The translations under genes were made by a program, and so were the position numbers. A model generated the notes under the pieces. That model was not told where the DNA came from. It saw nothing but the letters and a program-made list of their open reading frames with translations, and made no database searches. Shown piece after piece: positions 9,261 to 17,502 of a stretch of 38,166 nt of DNA. Location of the stretch: assembly GCA_903940125.1 (NCBI GenBank), contig CAJAJL010000040.1, positions 1 to 38,166 on the forward strand. The letters run 5' to 3'. The DNA is from an uncultured Chlorobiaceae bacterium. Lineage in GTDB: Bacteria > Bacteroidota > Chlorobiia > Chlorobiales > Chlorobiaceae. Numbering within the stretch: position 1 is the stretch's first letter; every line of letters begins with the position of its first letter.

Positions 9261-10088
9261 ATGCGAAAAGTCGTTTCTCCGCTTCTGCTCATTCTTATTT
9301 GTCTGCTCTCACTCAGCGCGTGCAGCAGCAAAAAGACTGAAACCGTTTCGTCTCCGGCTTCTGGCAGCATCGTGGGTTCAATCCTGCCGGTTCTCCAGCC
9401 TTTTGAAGGTGTTCTTACCATGCAGACCACTATCCCCGAAGCCGGATCCTCTGAAACAAAACTTTTTATTGCCAAGCAGGGAGTTCGTACCGAAAGTTCT
9501 TCACACATGAAAAACATGCCTTCGGACATACAGATGGTTACAGTTTCTCCTTCTGAAACTCCGAATCTTATATACCTTATCAATCCAGCACACAAATCCT
9601 ATTCGGTTATCGATACCAATGAAATGAGAAAGGAGATGGCCGGAGTTGAAAAGTCTGATGGTTATAACAATGCGAAAATTGAAAATCTCGGTAAGGAAAC
9701 CGTGAATGGCTACAACTGTTCTCATGTTCGAATTACTCACGGAGAGTCAGTGATGGAGATGTGGGTTTCAAAAGAGATTCTTGATTATTTTACCTATGCC
9801 CGGATGCAGAGTGCGAATGACAAAAACATGCCTGAATTAGCCAAGAGAATGAAGGCTGAAGGTCTTGATGGTTTTCCTGTAAAAATATGGCATAAGCAGG
9901 CCAACATTATTACTGAACTGACCAAGGTAGAGAAACATGGGCTTGAAGCATCTCTATTCAAGGTTCCCGAAGGTTATACTAAAACTGAATTTCCTGCAAT
10001 ACATCTTGGCTCGTCTGCAAATAAAAAGAAGGAACTCGAGGCTATGGTGAAGAAAATGCAGGAGGAAATGAAAAACCAGAAAAGGTAA
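9261..10088 (+). CDS. lipoprotein, DUF4412-like
   Basis: A 275-residue protein with a lipoprotein signal peptide: basic MRKVV, a hydrophobic core and the lipobox LSAC with the acylated Cys at about residue 21. The mature part (KLFIAKQGVRTESS, YLINPAHKSYSVIDT, TVNGYNCSHVRIT, MWVSKEI) matches the pattern of DUF4412-type proteins, which bind the cell envelope by a LolA/LolB-like beta fold. The last 30 residues are a highly charged Lys/Glu/Met helix. Presumed periplasm-facing lipoprotein; the substrate is unknown. It follows the membrane protein gene on the same strand. Confidence 0.75.
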   Translation: MRKVVSPLLLILICLLSLSACSSKKTETVSSPASGSIVGSILPVLQPFEGVLTMQTTIPEAGSSETKLFIAKQGVRTESSSHMKNMPSDIQMVTVSPSETPNLIYLINPAHKSYSVIDTNEMRKEMAGVEKSDGYNNAKIENLGKETVNGYNCSHVRITHGESVMEMWVSKEILDYFTYARMQSANDKNMPELAKRMKAEGLDGFPVKIWHKQANIITELTKVEKHGLEASLFKVPEGYTKTEFPAIHLGSSANKKKELEAMVKKMQEEMKNQKR

Positions 10089-10140
10089 GATTCTGCATGT
10101 GACAGGATTGTCGTAAATGTTGCAAAACTAAATTAAGCGA

Positions 10141-10365
10141 ATGGACGAAAAAAAATATCAGGATGAGCAGAAAGTTGTGGTTACAGATATCCGTATGCCT
10201 TTCTGGTCGATGGTTCTGTTCATGGTAAAGTGGGTTTTTGCAAGCATTCCTGCGCTTATCATTTTTTCAATGATTATAAGCCTTATAATGGCAGTTATAA
10301 CGACCATTTTTGGTGCGATGTGGGGGTTCCATGGCATGTTTAATCAGGGTGGACCCTCATTTTAG
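10141..10365 (+). CDS. small membrane protein
   Basis: A 74-residue protein with a charged N-terminus (MDEKKYQDEQK) and one long or two short hydrophobic helices between residues 24 and 63 (MVLFMVKWVFASIPALIIF and MIISLIMAVITTIFGAMW). No family recognised. The reading frame, codon use and position between two same-strand genes suggest it is real. Confidence 0.6.
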   Translation: MDEKKYQDEQKVVVTDIRMPFWSMVLFMVKWVFASIPALIIFSMIISLIMAVITTIFGAMWGFHGMFNQGGPSF

Positions 10366-10416
10366 ACCGGAAGGTAATGGTACAGGATTGTTATAAAACA
10401 GTATGAGTAAAAAGCT

Positions 10417-10602
10417 ATGAATATTCTTGAAACCATCTCAGTGCAATGTCCGTCATGCGGTGAAGCAATGGAACTGCAGGTTGATTGTTCAGAAGGAAGT
10501 CAGGAAGTGACGGAAGAATGTCCGGTTTGTGACAAGCCTGTTACCATCGCAATAACTATCTCGGACAATGGTGTTTCATCGGTTGAAGTCTTAGCCGATT
10601 AG
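10417..10602 (+). CDS. CPXCG-motif zinc-ribbon protein
   Basis: A 61-residue acidic protein with two metal-binding knuckles, CPSCG (residues 11-15) and CPVC (about 35-38), forming a four-cysteine zinc ribbon. It matches the small CPXCG cysteine-rich protein family of unknown function common in proteobacteria and Chlorobi. It is the last gene of the plus-strand group before the convergent minus-strand operon. Confidence 0.85.
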   Translation: MNILETISVQCPSCGEAMELQVDCSEGSQEVTEECPVCDKPVTIAITISDNGVSSVEVLAD

Positions 10603-10631
10603 TTTTTCTGGCATTGCTTAATTAAAGCCAT

Positions 10632-11402
10632 CTAAAATTTTGTAGTCATACCGGCGAGAAAAGTGGCTTGAGGAGCAGTATTGTTAAGCCCTCCTTTAAA
10701 ACCGATATCAAGATCCAGATGTTCATTGACACTGTAGATCACTCCTCCGATGATATAAACCGGATGGGTAGTCGATGCCTTTACCGTGTTGGTATCGACG
10801 CCGATATCAGCCACAGTCCGTAGGTTTTTCATCATGTTGACCTCTGTGCCAAGTGATGCATGCCAGAGACCTTTCCTCAAGGCTTCGGTATTTTCTTCCA
10901 GGCTGTATGCTGTGTTGGTATAGCCGATATTACAGTGAAAAGCGCTATGTTGCCACTCTTCAGTTGCAATAAGCATCACCCCTTCAGATATCTCACCAGT
11001 ACCTAAACCTCTTTTTGCATTGCCTGTCGGTAGAGTTACCCCTGGTTTCAGGGCAAGACTCAGCCCATTCTCTTTGGAATTATCTAAAAATCGCCATTTG
11101 ATGTCGACTGACATATCGCCGATTCCTTGTTGAATTGCAATAGGTCGACCCTCCTCCGTAAAGGGGCTCCAATCGTAGGGAAGTTCTACTATCACATCAA
11201 CATTATCAGCAATTCCGAGGGATAACGTTGTGGAAAGTTCCTGACCAGTGTCTGTTGTTGTGACTCCGGCAGCGTAGTCAAGTTCTATCTGATATTTTCC
11301 TTTCCCCTGGGTTCCTGTGTCGTCAGTAATTAATGGGGCGGCTGCATAAACAGGAACTGAAAAAAACAGGGCTAAGAGTGTAAGACTGTATTTATTAAAC
11401 AT
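10632..11402 (-). CDS. MetA-pathway-like outer-membrane protein
   Basis: A 256-residue protein with a Sec signal peptide (LLALFFSVPVYAAAP, cleavage after VYA). The mature sequence begins PLITDDTGTQGKGKYQIEL, the start typical of the outer-membrane beta-barrel family described as putative MetA-pathway of phenol degradation (PF13557). Alternating beta-strand patterns run to the C-terminal aromatic FLAGMTTKF. It lies 27 bases after the second DUF3570 gene and is probably the last gene of that operon. The PF13557 label is historical; a passive transport or structural role in the outer membrane is more likely than phenol degradation. Confidence 0.78.
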   Translation of the reverse strand: MFNKYSLTLLALFFSVPVYAAAPLITDDTGTQGKGKYQIELDYAAGVTTTDTGQELSTTLSLGIADNVDVIVELPYDWSPFTEEGRPIAIQQGIGDMSVDIKWRFLDNSKENGLSLALKPGVTLPTGNAKRGLGTGEISEGVMLIATEEWQHSAFHCNIGYTNTAYSLEENTEALRKGLWHASLGTEVNMMKNLRTVADIGVDTNTVKASTTHPVYIIGGVIYSVNEHLDLDIGFKGGLNNTAPQATFLAGMTTKF

Positions 11403-11429
11403 TTGATTGTACGAGCCGTTGTCAAGCTT

Positions 11430-12635
11430 TTAAAATTTTCTCGATACACCAACCTGAACGCTTCTTGCGCCAAAAGGAGCCAACCCGGAATCACCGTTGC
11501 CATGTAAACTCCAATTACCTCGCTGTTCATACTCCTCGTATTTAACATCGACCAGCCAATCCGGATTCAATTGTTTACTGACCTTCAATCCCAGGGTGAT
11601 GGCACCAAAAGCCGATAAGCGTTGATCTTCAGAGTAATACACAGCACCTGCAGGTGGCAGGGTTGGTTTTGTGGGATCAGCTTTTTCCGCAGCACCTACA
11701 GCGATATAAAAGTCTGCCTCACTTTGACTGTAAAGTCGTAGTAATGGGGTCACTGTCCATCCATTGCGCAGAGGCTGAACATATTCACCCTCCAGTGTAT
11801 GTGCCCGGATACCAAAAGTATCCGAATAATAGCGGTACGAAAGCTTTGCCGTACCGTCAGTGAAATCAAAATGATGGTTCCATCTGGTTAAAATCGTAGT
11901 ATTGTTTCTCTGTGTTGGCCTGTTATCATTGACCTTATAAGGATCAGAAAAATCACCGTTCCCGTTAGAGTACCCAAAGTTGAGCTGAACAATATCACTC
12001 TTTGATATAATCCTGGTAATACCAAAGATACCGGAATAGACCTTTTTTTTATATTCGCCATATGGAGGAATAACCGGATTGATATTATCATTATTCATGC
12101 TGCCACCAAGAGTAAATGTGGTGTTTTTATCTTCCGTTGAAACGCTTCCCTGAACTGAATAGCCTCGGGAAAGGTAATCAGTCTCTTTGGAATAACTTGT
12201 TCCTATGCTCAGGGTTCCTCTCGAAAAATATCGTGTAAGCTCCACATCAATTGCACGACGTAAATCGGTCATCCTGGTCAAACCGGAAGAGTGATACATG
12301 GGAGATGCTCCGGAAACTGAGTCAGAGGTGTAGGTCGTTCCAATAGACCATTCCCCGGCAACCGGAACAAGGGCCGTCATCGAGTAAGCATTTACACCCA
12401 TACGACTTGATGAACCGGCTGACGATGCCCCGCTTATAACAGTTACTCCATCACCTATCTGACTGTCTTGATAATGCAGATATTTAAAACTGACGACACC
12501 ATGATCAGGTGATACTTCAGCACTTGCAAACTGGAGTGATGGCAATGCCATTGCAGCCGTTACAAGAGCAGTACCAAGAACGCTTGACCTGCTTGTCGAA
12601 ATCGAAGGTGTCGTTTCTCGAAAAAAGATCTTCAT
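11430..12635 (-). CDS. DUF3570 outer-membrane beta-barrel, copy 2
   Basis: A 401-residue protein with an N-terminal signal (ALVTAAMALPSLQFASAE) and the DUF3570 hallmarks: VVSFKYLHYQDSQIGDG, the segment GTTYTSDSVSGASPMYHSSG, and a C-terminal SVQVGVSRKF with terminal Phe as in barrel proteins. Strand-rich throughout, hence predicted outer-membrane beta-barrel. It is a close paralogue of the next gene upstream, 17 bases away. The ATG at 12635 is used; an AAAGG ribosome-binding site stands just before it. In other bacteria DUF3570 genes sit with DUF4266 and thioredoxin-like genes and often apbE; no apbE is present here. Confidence 0.85.
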   Translation of the reverse strand: MKIFFRETTPSISTSRSSVLGTALVTAAMALPSLQFASAEVSPDHGVVSFKYLHYQDSQIGDGVTVISGASSAGSSSRMGVNAYSMTALVPVAGEWSIGTTYTSDSVSGASPMYHSSGLTRMTDLRRAIDVELTRYFSRGTLSIGTSYSKETDYLSRGYSVQGSVSTEDKNTTFTLGGSMNNDNINPVIPPYGEYKKKVYSGIFGITRIISKSDIVQLNFGYSNGNGDFSDPYKVNDNRPTQRNNTTILTRWNHHFDFTDGTAKLSYRYYSDTFGIRAHTLEGEYVQPLRNGWTVTPLLRLYSQSEADFYIAVGAAEKADPTKPTLPPAGAVYYSEDQRLSAFGAITLGLKVSKQLNPDWLVDVKYEEYEQRGNWSLHGNGDSGLAPFGARSVQVGVSRKF

Positions 12636-12652
12636 CAACCTTTATTGATATG

Positions 12653-13897
12653 TTAAAACTGTCTCGACACACCAACCTGAATACTGCTTGCTTTAAATGG
12701 AGTTAGTCCTTTATCACCATTGCCGTACAAACTCCACTGAGCACGTTGTTCATACTGTTCATATTTTACATCAACCAGCCAATCTTTATTTATTTGTTTG
12801 CTAACCTTCAATCCATACGTGATAGCTCCGTATGCCGACAAACGCTGGTCTTCGGAATAATAGATGGAATCTGTAGGCGGTGGAGTAGGTTGCGTTGGGT
12901 CTGCTGTTTCAGCACTGCCTGCAGAAACATAAAAATCAGCTTCACTTTGAGTATAGAGCCGGAGCAGCGGTGTAACTGTCCAGCCTTTATATAATGGCTG
13001 AACATACTCAGCATCAAACGTACTTGCCCGTATACCGAACGTGTCGGAGTAATACCGATAAGAGAGATGGACAGTCCCGTCTGTACCATTATCATCAAAA
13101 TGGTGGTTCCATCGAGCTAAAGCCGTTACAGCGCTTCGATCTCCTGGTCTGTTATCATTGACCTTATATGGATCCGAGTAATAACCGTTTCCCTTGGAAT
13201 ACCCGAAATTGATCTGAACAATGTCCTGCGGGGTCAACACCCTTGTAACTCCTATCAATCCGGCTGCAACCTGTTTTTTCTCCTCAACACCGGGCTGTGT
13301 GACTGGATTGATGGAATCATTGTTTACGCTGCCGCCAAGAGTTAACGTTGTGTTTTTGTCTTCTGTCGACAAGCTTCCCTGAACATTGAAACCGCGTGAA
13401 ATATAATCTGTCTCTTTGGAGTAGCTTGCTCCCAAACTTACACTTCCCCTTGAAAAATAACGTGATAGCTGAACATCGACGGCTCTCCGTAAATCTTTCA
13501 TCGTGGTCAAACCAGAAGAGTGATAGGTCGGCGATGCACCAGAAACTGAATCAGAGGTGTACGTTGTTCCTATAGACCATTTCCCGGCAACCGGAACCAG
13601 GGCACTCACCGAGTATGCATTAACACTGATCCTGTCCTGGGATCCAGACGATGTGGTTCCTGATGTGCCGGATGAGGCAATTGAAGATGCACCTGATATT
13701 GTGTTTACCCCACTGGTGCTGCTTCCGGTCTGGCTGACTATTCCCTGACGGTCCTGATAATTAAGATACTTAAAACTGACAATCCCTCTCTCCGGTGGAG
13801 TTTCAGCACTGGCAAACTGCAGTGATGGCAACGCCATAGCTGCAGTTACAAGAGCAGCACCAAGAACCGTTGATTTCGTTGTTGAAACCGATACCAT
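12653..13897 (-). CDS. DUF3570 outer-membrane beta-barrel, copy 1
   Basis: A 414-residue paralogue of the preceding entry. Signal peptide ALVTAAMALPSLQFASAE, then IVSFKYLNYQDRQG, DRISVNAYSVSALVPVAGKW and GTTYTSDSVSGASPTYHSS, closing with SIQVGVSRQF. It differs from copy 2 mainly by an insertion of about 15 residues rich in Ser, Gly and Thr (around residues 55-80). The ATG at 13897 is preceded by an AGGT ribosome-binding site. It follows the DUF4266 lipoprotein gene at 24 bases, the conserved order for this system. Duplication in place is the simplest explanation for the pair. Confidence 0.87.
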   Translation of the reverse strand: MVSVSTTKSTVLGAALVTAAMALPSLQFASAETPPERGIVSFKYLNYQDRQGIVSQTGSSTSGVNTISGASSIASSGTSGTTSSGSQDRISVNAYSVSALVPVAGKWSIGTTYTSDSVSGASPTYHSSGLTTMKDLRRAVDVQLSRYFSRGSVSLGASYSKETDYISRGFNVQGSLSTEDKNTTLTLGGSVNNDSINPVTQPGVEEKKQVAAGLIGVTRVLTPQDIVQINFGYSKGNGYYSDPYKVNDNRPGDRSAVTALARWNHHFDDNGTDGTVHLSYRYYSDTFGIRASTFDAEYVQPLYKGWTVTPLLRLYTQSEADFYVSAGSAETADPTQPTPPPTDSIYYSEDQRLSAYGAITYGLKVSKQINKDWLVDVKYEQYEQRAQWSLYGNGDKGLTPFKASSIQVGVSRQF

Positions 13898-13921
13898 AGT
13901 TAACCTGTTTTGAAGTTGAAT

Positions 13922-14161
13922 TCAATTACATCCGCAACCGCCGCCGCCAACACCAGCACCACCGGATGCTCCCTCTTTGCTGCTGTAGATATGCTCAGTA
14001 TAGGCATTATCAAGTTTGTCGCCCTCAAAGGTCATTTCAGGTCGGGCAAGTGTCTCTTTCTCCCATGGCTGAACGGCAGTTCCTAACGCACAGCCCGATA
14101 GGCCCAACATACATATCAACAGTACTGCATGACATAATTTCTGAATTACATCTTTTTTCAT
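13922..14161 (-). CDS. DUF4266 lipoprotein with C-terminal GCGCN motif
   Basis: A 79-residue small lipoprotein: basic MKKDVIQK, hydrophobic stretch and lipobox LSGC with Cys24. The mature part contains the diagnostic VQPWEKETLARPEM and ends in a glycine-rich tail, SGGAGVGGGGCGCN. This is the DUF4266 family, almost always encoded directly before a DUF3570 barrel. A GGGGG ribosome-binding site precedes the ATG. The conserved Cys-Gly-Cys tail suggests disulfide, metal or cofactor chemistry at the cell surface or in the periplasm; this has not been shown in the sequence. It probably begins the functional operon now that the gene upstream is decayed. Confidence 0.9.
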   Translation of the reverse strand: MKKDVIQKLCHAVLLICMLGLSGCALGTAVQPWEKETLARPEMTFEGDKLDNAYTEHIYSSKEGASGGAGVGGGGCGCN

Positions 14162-14206
14162 GTTTTTACCCCCAAAGCACTCTTAATTTGTTGTTCTATA
14201 CTCCCC

Positions 14207-14341
14207 TTATCGCTCTTTATAAATCATGAATGCAGGGATAATAACCCTGCCATCCCGGCCAATCAGAAAACTGGTCGGTATTCCTTTTACACCGTAAAAA
14301 ATATCCCAATATGCAAAAAGATTCCTTTTACTTGAAGGAAA
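14207..14341 (-). pseudogene. remnant of a thioredoxin/TlpA-like gene
   Basis: A 44-codon open stretch on the minus strand encodes AYWDIFYGVKGIPTSFLIGR followed by DGRVIIPAF and a stop at 14207-14209. The YGVKGIPTSFLI-DGRV pattern is the cis-Pro and beta-hairpin region of TlpA/thioredoxin folds. An in-frame stop (14342-14344) lies just upstream, there is no start codon that would give a full domain, and no CxxC motif is found in the 220 bases before it. It stands 45 bases before the DUF4266 gene, exactly where other genomes carry a thioredoxin-like gene in this operon, so it is read as the decayed first gene. Confidence 0.7.
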
Positions 14342-14526
14342 TTAGTGATTTCTTAAGATTTGTCTTTTTTTTTGGAATGCTGTCGACTTGAGGGAGAAGT
14401 TGGATCCCAGCTACCGTTACTTTGCAACAAATGTTACTGTGGATACTGTTTTTGAAAGCAACAGCTTATCAAGTAACTTTGTGCTTTCTGGTCTACAGAT
14501 TGGTATTTGAAACGATCGGCAATACA

Positions 14527-14563
14527 TTGAACCGGAAAGTGTGCAATGAATATTCCGGTTCAA
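14527..14563 (-). terminator. inverted repeat after tolB
   Basis: A perfect 11-base inverted repeat, TTGAACCGGAA (14527-14537) and TTCCGGTTCAA (14553-14563), with a 15-base loop, begins four bases after the tolB stop codon. No T-run follows on either strand, so it may be a transcript-stabilising hairpin or weak terminator. Confidence 0.5.
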
Positions 14564-14566
14564 TTC

Positions 14567-15883
14567 CTACTTCCTGAACAAAGACCATGAGGGCTGCATC
14601 TCTTCACCTTCACTCTGCAATAAACGCCTCTGATTTTCTCCTGTCGAACTCATGACAAACAATTTTTTCTTACCCTGGCGACTGGACGAAAACACAATCA
14701 TCCCTCCATCGGGTGACCATGATGGATGCTCGTTTTCTCCGGATTTTCTTGTCAACTGCTGAAGCCCTGAACCATCAACATTAATGACAAATAAATCGAT
14801 TTCACCTTTATTTTCCATCGTTGAGTAGGCGATTTTATCTCCCGCAGGTGACCATGATGGTTGAGTATTGTAGCGTCCATTAAAGGTAAGTCGTCGCGCC
14901 TCACCAGACTGAATATTCTGAATAAAAATTTGAGGTTGACCATTTCGCGAAGAAACAAATGCCATTTTACTTCCGTCCGGAGAAAATGTTGGTGAAACAT
15001 CTATACCCCTGCTGTTTGTCAGCTTTCGGGAAAGTGAACCATCGGGTTTAATAAGATATATTTTCTGATCCCCTTCGAAAGAGAGAGTTGTCGCTACCTC
15101 GTTGTTATTTCTCCATCCGGGAGCAATACTTACACCACTTTTACTCGCCACCGATATTTTCTTCTCTGCAAGGTTCTTGATATACAGAGCTGGTCTGCCG
15201 GAAGTAAAGTCAGTATAGGCAAGATACCTGCCATCCGGAGAGAGCGCTGGAGTTAAAGATATGGAGCGGGAATTTGTCAGTTGTTCAACTCCGTGCCCAT
15301 CAAAGTCACATTCATAGATTTCCTTAAATCCAGTTTTATTGGAAACGAAGACAATTTTGCTGCCGAAAACCGATTTTTTGCCAGTAAGAAGCTCAATAAG
15401 ATCTTCACAGAATGCATGACCGATCGAACGAAGCTGATCTTCTTTACCGGTATAGGTTTTTTTTAAAAGCAGCTTTGCGCTTGCAATTTCATAAACCTCA
15501 ACATCAAGATTGATCAAGCCGGATTTTTTTGAAACAGCTCCTCCTGCATACACCTCCCCGCCTACAGAATTTAGAGCACCGAAATTAATAGTCACGTTTT
15601 TCTTGTCACCGAACTCCTTCACGTTGAGAGGAGGAGAGATGAGAGTGAAATTTTTTGTAAAATCAAGACCGTCACGTACAATAGTATCAAGACTTTGAGC
15701 CCAGTCACCCTCTTTTTTCCCCTGCGCATCCGGTTTATTGAGTACTAATGCGAGCTTACCAGATCCTTCCTTGCGGATAGCAATATAATCACCAGGTTCA
15801 GCGGCAGTCAGGCACAATGGGATTGAAAAAACAATACATAAAACAATAAAACTGCAAAATAGGGTACGTTTAAAAAGTAGCAT
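14567..15883 (-). CDS. tolB: Tol-Pal system beta-propeller protein TolB
   Basis: A 438-residue periplasmic protein. After a signal peptide (LFCSFIVLCIVFSIPLCLTAAEP) comes an N-terminal alpha/beta domain to about residue 170 and then a six-bladed propeller of PD40 repeats; repeated motifs such as LSPDGRYLAY, FSPDGSKMAFVSSRNGQPQI, WSPAGDKIAYSTM and WSPDGGMIVFSSSRQGKKKL mark the blades. TolB links Pal to the inner-membrane TolQRA machine and keeps the outer membrane attached during division. No tolQRA or pal is in the window. Stand-alone; it reads away from the exporter operon. Confidence 0.93.
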   Translation of the reverse strand: MLLFKRTLFCSFIVLCIVFSIPLCLTAAEPGDYIAIRKEGSGKLALVLNKPDAQGKKEGDWAQSLDTIVRDGLDFTKNFTLISPPLNVKEFGDKKNVTINFGALNSVGGEVYAGGAVSKKSGLINLDVEVYEIASAKLLLKKTYTGKEDQLRSIGHAFCEDLIELLTGKKSVFGSKIVFVSNKTGFKEIYECDFDGHGVEQLTNSRSISLTPALSPDGRYLAYTDFTSGRPALYIKNLAEKKISVASKSGVSIAPGWRNNNEVATTLSFEGDQKIYLIKPDGSLSRKLTNSRGIDVSPTFSPDGSKMAFVSSRNGQPQIFIQNIQSGEARRLTFNGRYNTQPSWSPAGDKIAYSTMENKGEIDLFVINVDGSGLQQLTRKSGENEHPSWSPDGGMIVFSSSRQGKKKLFVMSSTGENQRRLLQSEGEEMQPSWSLFRK

Positions 15884-16315
15884 AAGTTAAAAGGAAATGT
15901 CTTGAATATGAGTGAAAAATATCTGTACTCTTAGTGCGTTACATAATTCAAAGAAAAACTGAAAATGCACTGCTGGTATAATGCCGGAACAACCTGGTTT
16001 ACATCAAACAGCATTCTGCACCTGAAAATGTACTTTTTTTTACTCATATCGAAAAATTTACTCTCATTGCGGCACTGTATAACAAATATTGATTTTATGT
16101 TTCTGACCGCATTGCAATGTTGCTGATGCATGAAAGATGTCCGATTGAGATGATCCAGAATGGATAGCTTGTAAAAAAGTCAAAAATCTTGTGCAGGGAA
16201 TAATTAAAAAGGTCGTCAAACTCAACTGTAAGAAGACAATTCAGGTGATACAAAGTATACAATTTGCTTGTTTGAAATCCGTGGTAAACTTATACTGAGC
16301 GGCTATGGTTAATTT
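15884..16315 (+). other. 432-base intergenic region between divergent tolB and exporter operon
   Basis: No convincing gene. It is AT-rich and should hold the tolB promoter (minus strand) and the exporter promoter (plus strand, listed separately). A 10-base perfect palindrome CATTGCAATG lies at 16110-16119 and could be an operator, but short palindromes arise by chance. Confidence 0.5.
16268..16296 (+). promoter_or_regulatory. predicted promoter of the exporter operon
   Basis: TTGTTT (16268-16273), a 17-base spacer and TATACT (16291-16296). Transcription would start near 16303, leaving a very short leader before the TTG start at 16316 or a 60-base leader before the alternative GTG at 16364. 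Confidence 0.4.
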
Positions 16316-17500
16316 TTGGATGACCTTATAATATCAGGTAATACTAACGACAGGCGATCAAAGGTGTCAGGAATTCTTAAAATAGCATTGAAGCTTCTTG
16401 TTAATGACAGGAGCAAGTTTATCGCTCTATTAGTCGGTATTACGTTTGCTGTATTTCTCATGATCATGATGATGTCGATGTTCTCGGGAATATTATCCCG
16501 ATCCTCCTCATCGGTCTATAATATCGGAGCAAAAATCTGGGTCATGGATCCAGCTGTGAACAACGCTACCAGTAGTATCCCCATGCCGGATTATGTTCTT
16601 TCTACAGCAAGGAGTATCGATGGTGTAAAATATGCTGTACCTATCTATTTTGGCAATGCTCTGGTCAAACTCAAAAGCGGCGCTTATCAGGCAGTATCTG
16701 TTGTCGGACTCGATGATGCGACCCTCTATGGCAGGCCTGAATTGATCGAAGGAAAAATTGAGGATATATATGCGGAATCCGCCTTTTTTGTGGTCAAGGA
16801 CGCAGAATTCAAAAAGCTTGAAAGTCCAGCAATTGGAACCGAGTTTGAAATAAACGATCATCGGGGACTTGTCGTTGGTTTGGCAAAAGTTGCTTCAGGG
16901 GGACTTTTTGGCATCCCTACGGTCTATACAACCTATAATAGGGCAATTACCTACATTCCTTCGATGCGCTTTACTACTTCATATATTCTGATTGAGCCGA
17001 AGCACGATACAGATATTCCCTTTATTCAGCAGCAAATCAAAAAACTTGGCTATCAGGCACTTACCCGCGATCAGTTTGTTAACAAAATCTCTGATTTTTA
17101 TACCTATCAGACCGGCATGGGGATGAACGTCCTGATGATGACCGCAATCAGTTTTATAGTAGGTCTTTCGATCTCTGGTCAGACCTTTTATACCTTTATA
17201 CTCGAAAACATGGAACGGTTTGGCGCCTTGAAAGCCATTGGAGCCAAAGGGCACGAATTGATTGCAATGATTCTTTTTCAGGCTTCATTTACTGCGTTGA
17301 TAGGCTATGGACTTGGGGTTGGGCTGGCATCAGGTCTTATGATTCTGGCCAAGCTCCGCTTGCCAAGCTATGCTGCTCAGGTTACCTATACCAATCTCAT
17401 CTTTGCATTTGTTATGGTGCTTATTATGGCAGGAGTTTCCAGTTATATCGGAGTGCGGAAAGTACTCCAGATACAACCGTTTGATATTTTCAGAGGCTGA
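16316..17500 (+). CDS. ABC exporter permease, DevC/MacB type
   Basis: A 394-residue inner-membrane permease. One transmembrane helix near residues 38-60 (FIALLVGITFAVFLMIMMM) is followed by a periplasmic domain of about 200 residues and three C-terminal helices (from about 265), the MacB/FtsX architecture. The coupling region ENMERFGALKAIGAKGHEL is typical for DevC-like proteins. The likely start is TTG at 16316; GTG at 16364 (residue 17) is an equally plausible alternative. It is the first gene of a compact four-gene operon with ATPase, adaptor and outer-membrane factor, i.e. a tripartite exporter. Substrate unknown; DevBCA systems export glycolipids in cyanobacteria. Confidence 0.9.
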   Translation: MDDLIISGNTNDRRSKVSGILKIALKLLVNDRSKFIALLVGITFAVFLMIMMMSMFSGILSRSSSSVYNIGAKIWVMDPAVNNATSSIPMPDYVLSTARSIDGVKYAVPIYFGNALVKLKSGAYQAVSVVGLDDATLYGRPELIEGKIEDIYAESAFFVVKDAEFKKLESPAIGTEFEINDHRGLVVGLAKVASGGLFGIPTVYTTYNRAITYIPSMRFTTSYILIEPKHDTDIPFIQQQIKKLGYQALTRDQFVNKISDFYTYQTGMGMNVLMMTAISFIVGLSISGQTFYTFILENMERFGALKAIGAKGHELIAMILFQASFTALIGYGLGVGLASGLMILAKLRLPSYAAQVTYTNLIFAFVMVLIMAGVSSYIGVRKVLQIQPFDIFRG

Positions 17501-17502
17501 CA

